Made by a program: the position numbers and the translations under genes
From: Phil1 sp040767925
GTDB taxonomy: Bacteria > Bacillota > Clostridia > Christensenellales > CAG-138
Direction of reading: 5' to 3'
Length of the DNA stretch: 64,000 nt
NCBI GenBank assembly: GCA_040767925.1
Contig: JAXGNN010000001.1
Coordinates: forward strand, 806,001 to 870,000
Shown here: positions 8,040 through 16,796 of the stretch, in pieces
How the letters are laid out: the number at the start of each line of letters is the position of its first letter
Numbering within the stretch: the first letter of the stretch is position 1
The notes under the pieces: model-generated
What the model was told of the DNA's origin: nothing
Database searches by the model: none
Seen by the model: only the letters and a program-made list of their open reading frames with translations

Positions 8040-9443
8040 TTAAAACCGGAAATAGATGAACGGGTTATAGGTGCTGCTCGAAAGGCAGAGCACGCTGAGC
8101 GCAAAGAGCGCGAACGCGGCGAAATACCCCGCGGCCGCCCAGCCTTCCCGCCTCTCAGCGCGCTTCTCGAAGAGCGTGCGCGCGAAGGGCGCGCACGCGA
8201 GGGCGCCGATTGCGAGCGCGGCGACGCACAGCGGCGAGAGCAGCGAGGAGAGCACGGCCGCGTGCCCGGGCGTGAACGCGAAGCCCGCGAACATCCTCTC
8301 GAGCATCATAAGGGCGCCGCCGATGGTCTCCGCCCGGAAGAGCACAAAGCTCACCGTCACGACGAGCAGCGTATACAGCCGCCGAAGGAAGGCGGGCCAC
8401 TTGTCCGGCTTGAGCGCGCCGTAGGATTCCAGCATCAGAAAGCCGCCGTGGTAAAGGCCCCAGACGGCGAACGTCCAGTTCGCGCCGTGCCAGAGGCCCG
8501 TGAGGATGAAAACGATCAGCTTGTTGAGCCCCGTGCGGAATTTTCCCCTGCGGTTGCCGCCGAGGGGGATGTACACGTATTCCCGAAACCAGGTGGAGAG
8601 CGATATGTGCCACCTTCGCCAGAAGTCCTGCATGGAAAGCGCGGCGTAGGGATAGTTGAAGTTCTCGCGCAAACGGAAGCCGAACGCGCGCCCGAGGCCG
8701 ATGGCCATGTCCGAATAGCCGGAGAAGTCGAAATAGATTTGCAGTAAATACGCGATCGCGCCGAGCCACGCGACGGGCATGTTGACGCTGCCCTCCGGCA
8801 GCGCGTATACGGCGTTGGCGGTGAGGGAGAGCGTGTTGGCGAGGAGCACTTTCTTCGCCATGCCGAACGAGAAGCGGCGGAACCCCTCCGCCATATCCTC
8901 CAACGAAACATCGCGCGCGCGAAGCTGCGCCTCGATGTCGCGGTAGCGCACGATGGGCCCGGCGAGGATCTGCGGGAAGAGCGAAATGTACAAGAGCACG
9001 TCGAAGTAGTTCCGCGCCGCCTTCGCCTCCCCGCGGTACACGTCGAACACATAGCTCATCGCCTCGAAGATAAAAAACGAGATGCCGATGGGCAGCGCCA
9101 CGCCGGTCAGCGCGACGGGAAGCCCCGTGAGCGCGCTGAAGCTATGGAGGAGGAAATCCGCGTACTTGAAAAAGGCGAGTATGCCGACGCCGTAGATTGC
9201 GCCGAGCGCCGCGAAGAGTTTTTTTCTTCCGGGATACCGCTCCATGCCGCGCGCGAGGGCGAAACAGACGACGGTCGTCGCCAGCATGAGAAGTATGTAG
9301 ACCGGCTCCCCCCACGCGTAAAAGAGCAGCGACGCCGCGATGAGCAGCGCGTTGCTCCACGCGATTTTACGCCGGAACAGCAGGTTCAGGAGAAAAACCG
9401 CCGGCAGGAAGACGAAGAGAAACGTCGGTGAGCTGAACAGCAT
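8040..9443 (-). CDS. MBOAT-family O-acyltransferase (AlgI-like)
   Basis: A 467-aa polytopic inner-membrane enzyme of the AlgI/DltB group, expected to pass acyl (usually acetyl) groups from the cytoplasm to an exported polysaccharide. Many membrane helices are visible from residue 5 onward. The characteristic 'QDFWRRWHISLSTWFREYVYIPLGGNR' region and the catalytic His in 'LTGLWHGANWTF' (about residue 315) are intact. It forms a two-gene unit with the downstream DHHW protein. The ribosome site before ATG 9443 is weak and lies close to the end of the preceding lipoprotein gene (9-bp gap), which suggests translational coupling. Confidence 0.92.
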   Translation of the reverse strand: MLFSSPTFLFVFLPAVFLLNLLFRRKIAWSNALLIAASLLFYAWGEPVYILLMLATTVVCFALARGMERYPGRKKLFAALGAIYGVGILAFFKYADFLLHSFSALTGLPVALTGVALPIGISFFIFEAMSYVFDVYRGEAKAARNYFDVLLYISLFPQILAGPIVRYRDIEAQLRARDVSLEDMAEGFRRFSFGMAKKVLLANTLSLTANAVYALPEGSVNMPVAWLGAIAYLLQIYFDFSGYSDMAIGLGRAFGFRLRENFNYPYAALSMQDFWRRWHISLSTWFREYVYIPLGGNRRGKFRTGLNKLIVFILTGLWHGANWTFAVWGLYHGGFLMLESYGALKPDKWPAFLRRLYTLLVVTVSFVLFRAETIGGALMMLERMFAGFAFTPGHAAVLSSLLSPLCVAALAIGALACAPFARTLFEKRAERREGWAAAGYFAAFALFALSVLCLSSSTYNPFIYFRF

Positions 9444-9452
9444 AATCGCGGC

Positions 9453-9965
9453 TCAATAGCTGGGCGAGTAGATGAAGATGCGCGTGACAACGCCGTTCGA
9501 ATACTCGAACTGGATGCGCTCCGCCTGGATGTCGGCGGGGTCGTTGGTGAGCGAGTAGGTCACATATCCGTCGTCGAAATACTGTTCGCCGTAGAGCGAC
9601 TTGACGGAATCGACCGTATCGCCGACCTTCGCCCCGCGCAGCGTCGCGTACGTATCGTCGGTGAGGGTAATGACCTCGATGACGTCCTTGCCCCCGACCG
9701 GCACGGTGCCTATGGTGACGCCGGGATATGCAAAAGTCTTGTCCTTGCCGTCATAGACGCAGCTCACCTGCTCGCTGTACTCGTAATCGTCCCCGAGCGC
9801 GGCGCAGAGGCCCGCGCTGTCCTCTCGCAGGTAATAGGTCTCCCCGCCGACGCCGATCCCGAGGTCATCCTCCGAGAAAGCGCCCGTGGGCACGCCGTTC
9901 CCGCCGCACGCGGCGAGTATGAGGCAAAGCATGATCGTCAAAACGACCGGCAGCATTTTCTTCAT
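9453..9965 (-). CDS. Putative lipoprotein of unknown function
   Basis: A 170-aa protein with a clear lipoprotein signal (lipobox 'ILAAC', Cys about residue 20) and a mature domain without a recognised family. The mature part has alternating beta-like segments and ends 'GVVTRIFIYSPSY'. ATG 9965 is used because AAGGAGGA lies about 8 nt upstream; a TTG two codons earlier is less likely. It sits first in a run with the MBOAT/DHHW genes and follows the VanX-like gene by 15 bp, so it probably belongs to the same envelope transcription unit. Confidence 0.75.
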   Translation of the reverse strand: MKKMLPVVLTIMLCLILAACGGNGVPTGAFSEDDLGIGVGGETYYLREDSAGLCAALGDDYEYSEQVSCVYDGKDKTFAYPGVTIGTVPVGGKDVIEVITLTDDTYATLRGAKVGDTVDSVKSLYGEQYFDDGYVTYSLTNDPADIQAERIQFEYSNGVVTRIFIYSPSY

Positions 9966-9980
9966 ACGCAATCCTCCTTG

Positions 9981-11045
9981 TCAATCCTCCTGCCCGGGCA
10001 GCATCGTCAGGCCGCCGAGGTCGATATCCGTGGTCATAAAAAGCTTGCTGTTCGTGTCCGCGTAATGCCACCATTCGCTCTCGATGCCCGCGAAGCCGCA
10101 TTTCTTCATAACGCCGGTCATGTAATCGACGTTCGCGCGCACCTTCTCGCTCCAGGTCTTGCAGGTGCGCGCCGACTCCGCGGTAAAGGTGTGCATGGGC
10201 GTTGGGAACTCGAGCTCCTCGCCCGTGGCGTCGTCTATGAGGGACATATCCACCGCGCAGCCCCTGTTGTGGTTGGAGGCGGTGGTGGCGGGGTTCGCGA
10301 TCCAATGGTGGTTCTGCACGATGGCGAAGAGGATCTCCTGCACGCGCTTGGGGCGGTACGCGTCGTAGATCTTCATCGTGTACCCGTCCGCCTTGAAGAT
10401 GTCGAACGCCTTTTTGAGCTTCTTCGCCGTGTCCTTCTGGATGAGGGGAACCGCCCGCGGGTAGAGCGGCGCGCCCGTGACGTTCCTCTCCGTCGCGAAG
10501 AGCAGCTCGTAGACCGCGTCCGGCAGATACAGCCGGAGGTCCACAAGCTCGTTTTTGACCATCACGGGGGTGATCCCGTCCGCCTCGAACACGGGCAGGC
10601 CCGTGGCGTTGTCCACCTTCTGGGCGACGCTGGGCGAAAGGTACGCGTAGAGCGTCACGGACGCCTCGACGAGGTAGTCCGAGTAGCAGTAGGCCTCCGT
10701 CCCGTCGGAGAGGCGCACACGCGTGAAGTCGCCTTCGGCGGCGAGGAATTCGACCTGCTCCTCATAGCCGAGCTTGCCGATGATGTTCGAATCGTCCTTG
10801 GAGGTAGGCGCGCTCCTGACGTTGAGCGCGTTCACGCGGGACTTGTACATCAGGGGCGCGGGCGTCGGCTCGAGGGTGGGCGCGGGGGTCTCGGTCGGAG
10901 CGGCCGTCGGCGCTGGCTGCGTCGGCGTCGCGGCGGGAAGGGTCGTCGGGGATACGTCGATTATGTCCTGCATGCCGTCCCCGCCCGGTTGGCAGGCGGC
11001 AAGCAGAAGGAGAAGCGTCAGTATCGCCGGGACGAGCCTTCTCAA
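9981..11045 (-). CDS. VanX-like D-Ala-D-Ala dipeptidase (M15D) lipoprotein with SH3-like domain
   Basis: A 354-aa exported protein. It has a lipobox 'LLAAC' (Cys about 18), a Pro/Thr-rich linker (about 30-65) and an SH3-like domain (about 68-125, 'ALNVRSAPTS...'). A VanX-type zinc dipeptidase domain follows (about 150-345). Zinc ligands are visible in 'SNHNRGCAVDMSL' (His and Asp) and 'ESEWWHY' (catalytic Glu and His). VanX enzymes split D-Ala-D-Ala; as a lipoprotein outside the cell this one may trim peptidoglycan stems or scavenge D-peptides rather than confer resistance. The likely start is TTG 11045, four nt after AAGGAGG. Confidence 0.85.
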   Translation of the reverse strand: MRRLVPAILTLLLLLAACQPGGDGMQDIIDVSPTTLPAATPTQPAPTAAPTETPAPTLEPTPAPLMYKSRVNALNVRSAPTSKDDSNIIGKLGYEEQVEFLAAEGDFTRVRLSDGTEAYCYSDYLVEASVTLYAYLSPSVAQKVDNATGLPVFEADGITPVMVKNELVDLRLYLPDAVYELLFATERNVTGAPLYPRAVPLIQKDTAKKLKKAFDIFKADGYTMKIYDAYRPKRVQEILFAIVQNHHWIANPATTASNHNRGCAVDMSLIDDATGEELEFPTPMHTFTAESARTCKTWSEKVRANVDYMTGVMKKCGFAGIESEWWHYADTNSKLFMTTDIDLGGLTMLPGQED

Positions 11046-11064
11046 TGATCCTCCTTAATAGCCG

Positions 11065-11793
11065 TTAATAGCCGTTCGCACGCAGCGTGTCGTAATCCGT
11101 GGGGTCGATGCGCAAGCCGTTGCGGCTGGGCACATCGTCGCTCTCGGTGCCCCTGGGGGAGCCGTTCGCGATTTCGACCACCGTGCCGGGCGGGCACTCC
11201 TCATAGATGAACTTCGCGGCCTCGGTCACCATCCGAAGACACCCCCCCGTGGATTCCTTGCCGATGCCCAGCTCGCCGTCGTAATACTTGGGCCACATCT
11301 GCGTGGGGTCGTCCGTCGCATACAGCGGGGAATGGATGTAGAGCCTGCCCTCGTAATGCGTTGCGTACTGCACGGTGCCCCCGTCCGGGAAATCGTGCCA
11401 CCGCTCGCGGTCCTCCGTGAGGGTGAACTTGCCCGCGGGCGTCTTGTTACCGCCGTGCGCGACGCGGTAGGTCGCCTCGACGATGGTATACTCCCCACTG
11501 TCGTCCTTCGAATAGATGGTCAGCGTGAAGGAGCCCTTCTCGACATAGAGGTAGTAAGGCAGCCCGTCGTCCTGCGTGGGGGACGGCGAGGTCGCGTCCG
11601 CAGGCTCGGCGCTGCCGGAAGGGTCGTCCGTCTCGCCGGCGCCGGGCGTCCATACGGGTTTTTCGGAGCCCTCGGGCGCATCGATGTCCACAGGGTCGTT
11701 CGTATCCGACGTTTTTCCAAACGCCTGGCACGCGCAACTCAGCGCGAGCGCGGCGCATATCACAAGTAAAATCAGCGTCTTGAAGCTTTTCAA
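11065..11793 (-). CDS. L,D-transpeptidase (YkuD domain) lipoprotein
   Basis: A 242-aa exported enzyme. It has a signal peptide with Cys near residue 20 ('ALSCAC'), an acidic Pro/Ser/Thr linker (about 30-75) and a YkuD catalytic domain (about 80-205). The active-site pattern is complete: 'HSPLY' (His) and 'STGGCLRM' (Cys, Arg). It would form 3-3 peptidoglycan cross-links or attach proteins to the wall. It starts at TTG 11793 behind GAGGAGG and has its own promoter (11839-11867). It is the first gene of a likely unit with the VanX-like and following lipoprotein genes. Confidence 0.9.
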   Translation of the reverse strand: MKSFKTLILLVICAALALSCACQAFGKTSDTNDPVDIDAPEGSEKPVWTPGAGETDDPSGSAEPADATSPSPTQDDGLPYYLYVEKGSFTLTIYSKDDSGEYTIVEATYRVAHGGNKTPAGKFTLTEDRERWHDFPDGGTVQYATHYEGRLYIHSPLYATDDPTQMWPKYYDGELGIGKESTGGCLRMVTEAAKFIYEECPPGTVVEIANGSPRGTESDDVPSRNGLRIDPTDYDTLRANGY

Positions 11794-11838
11794 GCGCGCT
11801 CCTCCTCGGTCGGCTGAATCGCCGTAAAATCATAGCTC

Positions 11839-11867
11839 ATTATACACCAAACAGGGGCGCGCGTCAC
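11839..11867 (-). promoter_or_regulatory. Promoter of the L,D-transpeptidase unit
   Basis: On the minus strand: -35 GTGACG (11862-11867), 17-bp spacer, -10 TATAAT (11839-11844). It is located about 45 bp before the TTG start. Confidence 0.65.
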
Positions 11868-11890
11868 CTGCGTAACAGATTGTTTACTTT

Positions 11891-11914
11891 AACAAAAACG
11901 CGCCTGCGCGGCGC
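11891..11914 (-). terminator. Intrinsic terminator after the acyltransferase gene
   Basis: On the minus strand, stem GCGCC/GGCGC (11900-11914, 5-nt loop) is followed by GTTTTTGTT. It lies 33 bp past the stop of the PlsC-like gene. Confidence 0.6.
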
Positions 11915-11947
11915 AGTTTTCAAACGTTCCCCCGCGCATGCCGCGCC

Positions 11948-13147
11948 TTATCTCCCTTCCTTGAGCACGGGCACCGCGAGCACGAACTTCTCCACCGTGC
12001 GGGGGTTTTTCGGGCGTATGCTCGTGTAGCGCACGGGGTTGGGGACGTCGAACTGGCTGCCCATCGTGAAGGGCAGCTTCGTGAAGGTGGAAAGCGGGTA
12101 GACGAGCGTCACCTGCTCGCCGTTGCAGGCGCCCTCGTAGGTGAGCTTCTCATGATCGAGCGTCACGATCCCCTCGCCCACGTCGTCGTGCTCGAGGCTC
12201 AGGCGCCTGTTGTGGAACTGCAAAAACGCCCTTTGGCTGAGCGCGAAATCCGGGGAGGAAGCTTCCTCCCGGATGCGCGCGCGCTGCAGGTCGATCCATT
12301 CCGGCGCGGCGCGGGGGATGACGTCCTCGTCGGTCATGGGGTGCAGGAAGCCGTATTTATCCATATAGCCGCGGTTGTCGCAGCTTTCGCAGAAAATCTC
12401 GTCCTCGAAGGTGTTCATCGTGAACTCCTCCCCGCAGCGCGGGCAGAGGTAGAGCATGTTGTGCAGGCCCTCGGCGCACCTTCGGTGGAAGAAAGGCACC
12501 ATGGCATTCTCCTGCCACGCGTAGTCGTCATGGGTCAGCGCCTTTAAGATGCGCTCGTACAGCTCGCCGTCGCTCAATTCGTCCAACTCGCCGGCGTCCG
12601 CGATGCGCTCGACCTCGGCCTCAACCCGGCCGCGCCGCACGACGGGCCCCCACTTGGGGCGCGTCAGGTAGCTGCCGGAAACGCGCACGGCGTATACCGG
12701 TACGCCGAGCATGCGGCAGAGCTTGACGATATTGCGCTCCGGCACGCCGCAGCGGCCCGTGCCGTTGACCTCGCCCTCGGGGTAGACGAGCACGCTCGCG
12801 CCGTTTTTGATCGAGGCGCGCATATCGCGTATGGCCGCGATATCCGCGCGGAACTGCTCCTTCTCGATGCAGTGAAAGAAGCGGAGCAGCTTCCCTAAAT
12901 GCTCGTTGAGGAAGAAATAGCTCGTGACGACAAAGTTGAAACGCTTTTGGGGGAACAGCGGGAGCGCGAAGAGAAAATCGAGGTTCGAGCAATGCGCGCC
13001 GAGCGCGAGAATAGGCCCGTCCGGCAGCGCAATCAGGCTTTTGGGCATGGAAAAATTGTATGAAAGCTTCAGATAGGGCCGCAGCAGCGCGCGGATGATC
13101 CCGTAGACGAAGCGGTTGGGCTTTTTCGTGCTGGCGCGCTTTTTCAT
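11948..13147 (-). CDS. PlsC-like lysophospholipid acyltransferase with zinc-ribbon domain
   Basis: A 399-aa protein. The N-terminal half (about 30-210) is a PlsC-type acyltransferase with the HX4D catalytic motif 'HCSNLD' (about residue 54) and the acceptor motif 'VYPEGEVNGTG'. It would add a second acyl chain to lysophosphatidate or a related lipid at the membrane. An unusual C-terminal part holds a zinc ribbon ('LCPRCGEEF...FCESCDNRG', about 265-295) and a further beta-rich region of about 100 residues. The start at 13147 is set by GGGGGAAAG and by the basic N-terminus MKKRAS; upstream reading would run into the AEC gene. It follows the AEC gene by 26 bp. Confidence 0.82.
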   Translation of the reverse strand: MKKRASTKKPNRFVYGIIRALLRPYLKLSYNFSMPKSLIALPDGPILALGAHCSNLDFLFALPLFPQKRFNFVVTSYFFLNEHLGKLLRFFHCIEKEQFRADIAAIRDMRASIKNGASVLVYPEGEVNGTGRCGVPERNIVKLCRMLGVPVYAVRVSGSYLTRPKWGPVVRRGRVEAEVERIADAGELDELSDGELYERILKALTHDDYAWQENAMVPFFHRRCAEGLHNMLYLCPRCGEEFTMNTFEDEIFCESCDNRGYMDKYGFLHPMTDEDVIPRAAPEWIDLQRARIREEASSPDFALSQRAFLQFHNRRLSLEHDDVGEGIVTLDHEKLTYEGACNGEQVTLVYPLSTFTKLPFTMGSQFDVPNPVRYTSIRPKNPRTVEKFVLAVPVLKEGR

Positions 13148-13173
13148 CTTTCCCCCGTTTTCCCCCGTGCCGG

Positions 13174-14112
13174 TCAGCCGACGATCAGCATCAACAAGGG
13201 TATCGCCACAAGGCAGAGCAGGGTCGTCAAGTTCATGGCGAGCGCGTTGTATTCCTCGTCCGCGCCCGCCAAGCCGGACACGACGACGGACTGCGTCATC
13301 ACGGGCAGCGCCGCCTCGATGAAGAACACGCTGCGCGCAAGCCCGGTGATCCCAAAGACATGGCACATGGCGAGCATCAGCGCGGGCGCGCCGATGAAGC
13401 GCATGCCGCTCCCGACGAGTATGCCAAGATCGGGCTTCATGTTCCGGAAGCCCGTTTCATACATCACGAAGCCCACGTAGAGCAGCGCGAGCGGCGTCAC
13501 GGTGGCGCTCATATAGCCCGCAAAGGTCAGCGCGATGTGCGGCAGGGCCCCGCCCGCAAGCAAAAGCGCGATCGCGCCCAGCAGCGCCACGAGGGGAGGA
13601 GAAACGAGCTTGCCCAGCATCTTCTGCCAGGTGAGCGTCTTCCCCGCGTCGCCCGACTTATAGATCAGAAAGCTCCCCAGGCTCCAGAACGCCACGGTGT
13701 TGACGACGTAGTAGAACATCATATAAGGGACGCCCGGATCGCCGAACAGCTCGTGGACGATCGGATAGCCGATGAAGAGCGAATTGGAGAAGGCGCACAT
13801 CACGACGAAGCCGCCGAAGCGTTTTTTCGGGATTTTGATGAGCTTGCCGAGGCCCACGCCGACGGCGAAGGTCAAAAGGTTGAACAGGACGGGCACGAGC
13901 AGCAACATGCCCGCGCTCTCGAACATCTCCCGCGTGAAATATTCGAACACGTTCTTGATGCACATGCACGGAACGGCCATGTTGATCAGGAACTTGATCA
14001 CGATGGACTTATGCTCGCCCCTCATCCAGCCCGCGCGGCCGAACAGGTAGCCGACCAGAACCATCATCAGCACCAACAGCACCGCCGAAACGGAATTCCA
14101 TATCCCCGCCAT
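13174..14112 (-). CDS. AEC-family transporter (auxin efflux carrier superfamily)
   Basis: A 312-aa inner-membrane protein of about ten helices in two five-helix halves. It has the family features 'FLINMAVPCMCIKNVF' near residues 40-55 and a Pro-rich crossover in the second half. In bacteria the family includes malate/malonate and other carboxylate carriers; the substrate is not evident. It is probably co-transcribed with the downstream acyltransferase gene, whose lipid function gives no clue to the transported solute. Confidence 0.85.
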   Translation of the reverse strand: MAGIWNSVSAVLLVLMMVLVGYLFGRAGWMRGEHKSIVIKFLINMAVPCMCIKNVFEYFTREMFESAGMLLLVPVLFNLLTFAVGVGLGKLIKIPKKRFGGFVVMCAFSNSLFIGYPIVHELFGDPGVPYMMFYYVVNTVAFWSLGSFLIYKSGDAGKTLTWQKMLGKLVSPPLVALLGAIALLLAGGALPHIALTFAGYMSATVTPLALLYVGFVMYETGFRNMKPDLGILVGSGMRFIGAPALMLAMCHVFGITGLARSVFFIEAALPVMTQSVVVSGLAGADEEYNALAMNLTTLLCLVAIPLLMLIVG

Positions 14113-14187
14113 GATAAACCCCTATCCATCGCGCGTTCAAGCAACGAGCTCCGGCGCGCGCCCGTCGATCCGTGTGAAATGGGCGCC

Positions 14188-14210
14188 GGGGCGGATGGTA
14201 CATCCGCCCC
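14188..14210 (-). terminator. Hairpin downstream of the DUF1015 gene
   Basis: A perfect 10-bp stem (GGGGCGGATG, 14188-14197; CATCCGCCCC, 14201-14210) with a 3-nt loop. There is no long T run on either side, so termination is probable rather than certain. Confidence 0.5.
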
Positions 14211-14228
14211 GCAGCCTCGCTTAACCTG

Positions 14229-15575
14229 TTACTTGGAAATCTTGCGGCACTCGAGATAGTAGCGCTTCTCGTGGGGCTCGCCCATGGAGAAGGTCTTCCT
14301 CGGCAGCGCGCCGTCGTAGATGACCGTGCGGAAGAACGCGGCCTTTTCCATCGGCGGCAGCAGGAAGCCCATGTTGTTTTCCCGGCGGCCGAGCTCGAGC
14401 ACGACTTCCTCGCCGTGGATGTAGTCGATGGCGATTTCCGGCGCCCCCTCGCGCATCGCGTCGAGCGCGTTCTGCAGCGTGCCGACTTCGAGCTGCGCCG
14501 CGGGCTTCGCGACTTGGAAGAAGCCGAAGCCCTCCCTCGCGACGAAGGGCAGCACGTGGACGCCGGCGCCCATGGCTTTTTTTGCCGCAAGGTCGCATTC
14601 GTCCTTCGCGGCGAAAAGCTCCATTTCGCAGCCGCCGTTTTCGCTTTGAAGCCGCTCTTGCAGCCAATGGATCGCCTTCTTGACGTCGAGGCCGAACAGC
14701 ACCCTGTGGATGGGCTCGAAGATGATCCCCGCGTCGTGCACGTTTTCGAGTTCGACCAGCGCGTAGCGCGCGGGATGGTTCTCCTGTTCCCCGGGCGAAA
14801 GGCTGGCCTTGAGGTTCTCCCAGTTGACCTTCGCGGTCGCGAGGGAGTGGTTGCCGTCCCCCATCGCGAAGAGCAGAGGCGCCCCGGCCTCGCCGTATTT
14901 GGCGCGGTAGGCTTCGGGATCGGCGAGGGCCTCGAGCGCGCGCAGCACGCCCTTGATCTTCGCCTCGTTGTTGATGAAATACCCTTCGACGTGGCCGCCG
15001 CCCTGCATCAGCTCGAAATCATACGCCTTGCAGCAGGGGCAGGCGGACTCGGCGAGAGGCTCGATCACCGTGCGCTCCGGGTCGTCGATGAGCACGAGTA
15101 TGTGGGGCAATTCCAGCGGCGCGTCCTTGCGGATGCGAAGGCGCGGGGGGATGCGCTCCACGATGGTGCCCTCCGTCGCGCGGGTGAGCGAGGTCGAGCC
15201 CTTGGAAAAGTCGTAGCGCTCGAGGTCGAGCGCAAGGATGAGCCCGAGGCGGCTCCTGCCCTCCACGGTGCGGCGCACGAGGAGGAAGCCCTCTCCCCTG
15301 TTCTCGAGCACGCCGCTGTCGAGGTATTCCTTCATGGTGGCATTAATGGCGGCGATGCGCTCGGCCTCGCCCGGCTTGTCCAGATACATTTCCGGCAGCA
15401 TCAGGCGCAGCGTCGAGGGATCCGGACCCACGATGCGCTCCGTCTCCTCCCAGTATTCGGGCTGCGAGGTGAATTGGTCGCATGCGACGACGGCCCACTT
15501 GGTCATATCCGTGCCCTTGCGGGGCAAAAGGATCTCGGGCACCTTCACGCCCGCCGCGTTGCGGTAATCGCTCAT
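14229..15575 (-). CDS. DUF1015 family protein
   Basis: A 448-aa cytosolic protein matching DUF1015 along its whole length. 'KWAVVACDQFTSQPEYWEE' is near the N-terminus (about 26-45), 'ALDLERYDFSKGSTSLTRATEGTIVERIPPRLRIRKDAPLELPH' is around 115-160, and 'FAMGDGNHSLATAK' with a conserved GDGNHS is about residue 235-250. No biochemical function is established. A CPCCKAYDF metal-like motif near residue 180 is also present. It lies 39 bp after carbamate kinase on the same strand, and a co-transcribed pair is likely. Confidence 0.88.
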   Translation of the reverse strand: MSDYRNAAGVKVPEILLPRKGTDMTKWAVVACDQFTSQPEYWEETERIVGPDPSTLRLMLPEMYLDKPGEAERIAAINATMKEYLDSGVLENRGEGFLLVRRTVEGRSRLGLILALDLERYDFSKGSTSLTRATEGTIVERIPPRLRIRKDAPLELPHILVLIDDPERTVIEPLAESACPCCKAYDFELMQGGGHVEGYFINNEAKIKGVLRALEALADPEAYRAKYGEAGAPLLFAMGDGNHSLATAKVNWENLKASLSPGEQENHPARYALVELENVHDAGIIFEPIHRVLFGLDVKKAIHWLQERLQSENGGCEMELFAAKDECDLAAKKAMGAGVHVLPFVAREGFGFFQVAKPAAQLEVGTLQNALDAMREGAPEIAIDYIHGEEVVLELGRRENNMGFLLPPMEKAAFFRTVIYDGALPRKTFSMGEPHEKRYYLECRKISK

Positions 15576-15614
15576 GTTCGGCCTCCTGTTATTTCGATGA
15601 TGCGATGATACAAT

Positions 15615-16556
15615 TTACGCAAGCGTCGTGCCGGCGCGCCCTTCGAGCGCCTCCAGCGCCTTCTCGAGCGAGGTGATGATGGCCTTCCTGCCGGGCTTGC
15701 TCTCCACGAATTTCAGCGCGGCCTCTATTTTGGGCAGCATGGAACCGGGCGCGAAATGGCCCTCCTCAATATAGCGCTTCGCGTCCGCGACGCTGAGCGC
15801 GTCGAGATCCTTCTGATCGGGCTTTTTGTAGTTGACGCTGACCTTCTCGACGGCGGTGAGGATGACGAGCGCGTCCGCGTCGATATCCTCCGCAAGGCGC
15901 TCGCTCGCGAGATCCTTGTCGATGACGGCGGCGGTGCCCTCGAGCTCGTTCTGCTCGTTGCGGACGACGGGGATGCCGCCGCCGCCCACGGTGACGACGA
16001 TGAAGCCCGCCTCGGTGAGCGCCTTCACGGCGTTGAGCTCGATGATTTCAACCGGCATGGGGGATGCGACGACCCGGCGCCAGCCGCGGCCCGCGTCCTC
16101 CTTCATGACGTAGCCCTTCTCGGCGGCGATGCGCTTTGCGACCTCTTCGGAATAAAAAGGGCCGATGGGCTTGCTGGGGTTCTTGAACTTGGGGTCGTTC
16201 TGATCGACGACGACCTGCGTCACGACGGTGACGACCTCCTTGTCGATGCCGCGATGGCGCAGCACCTTGCCGAGGCCCTGCTGGATGTGGTAGCCGATCA
16301 TGCCCTGGCTCATGGCCCCGCACACGTCGAAGGGCATCGCGGGGGTAGCCTCGCTGTCCGCTCCCTCGTTCTGAAGCACGATGCGGCCGACCTGGGGGCC
16401 GTTGCCGTGCGCGATGGTGACGCCGTAACCTTTTTCGATGATGTCCGCGATATACGCGCTGGTCGCCTCGACGACCGCAAGCTGTTCCTCGGCGGTCGCG
16501 GGCTTGTTCGCCTCCTGCAGGGCGTTGCCCCCAAGAGCAATGACGATGTTTTTCAT
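15615..16556 (-). CDS. arcC: Carbamate kinase
   Basis: A 313-aa cytosolic enzyme that reversibly transfers phosphate between ATP and carbamate, usually making ATP from carbamoyl phosphate during fermentation of arginine, citrulline or purine-derived ureido compounds. 'IVIALGGNAL' starts the fold, 'AHGNGPQVG' (about residue 48) is the nucleotide/carbamate site, and 'VTVGGGGIPV' and 'VIDKDLASERLA' complete the family set. No arginine deiminase or ornithine transcarbamylase is nearby. It has a strong promoter (16620-16648) and sits before the DUF1015 gene. Confidence 0.96.
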   Translation of the reverse strand: MKNIVIALGGNALQEANKPATAEEQLAVVEATSAYIADIIEKGYGVTIAHGNGPQVGRIVLQNEGADSEATPAMPFDVCGAMSQGMIGYHIQQGLGKVLRHRGIDKEVVTVVTQVVVDQNDPKFKNPSKPIGPFYSEEVAKRIAAEKGYVMKEDAGRGWRRVVASPMPVEIIELNAVKALTEAGFIVVTVGGGGIPVVRNEQNELEGTAAVIDKDLASERLAEDIDADALVILTAVEKVSVNYKKPDQKDLDALSVADAKRYIEEGHFAPGSMLPKIEAALKFVESKPGRKAIITSLEKALEALEGRAGTTLA

Positions 16557-16619
16557 CCGGTCTCTCCTTCTGAAGCTTTCCCTGCATATCCGATCGAATT
16601 ATGCAGGACATACGGTAAT

Positions 16620-16648
16620 AGTATATCGGTCGCAAGGAACCGTGTCAA
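16620..16648 (-). promoter_or_regulatory. Promoter of arcC
   Basis: On the minus strand: -35 TTGACA (16643-16648), 17-bp spacer, -10 TATACT (16620-16625). The leader is about 55 nt and ends in AAGGAGAG before ATG 16556. Confidence 0.85.
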
Positions 16649-16740
16649 CGCCGCCGAAGACCCAAATACCCGATCGCGCATGTATTTTTGCTTTCCAAAA
16701 AGCGGCTGCCACGATCCCGGCCGTTTGCGGCGCGCCATGG

Positions 16741-16776
16741 AAAAGGAGCCGGCCGGAAAACCCGGCGCGGCCCCTG
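16741..16776 (-). terminator. Probable terminator after IMP dehydrogenase
   Basis: An imperfect GC-rich hairpin (CCGGCGCGGCCCC side near 16763-16776 against GGAGCCGGCCGG at 16746-16757) is followed on the minus strand by TTTTCC. It lies 20-55 bp past the guaB stop. Confidence 0.5.
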
Positions 16777-16796
16777 TAAAACAAACAAAACCAGGC

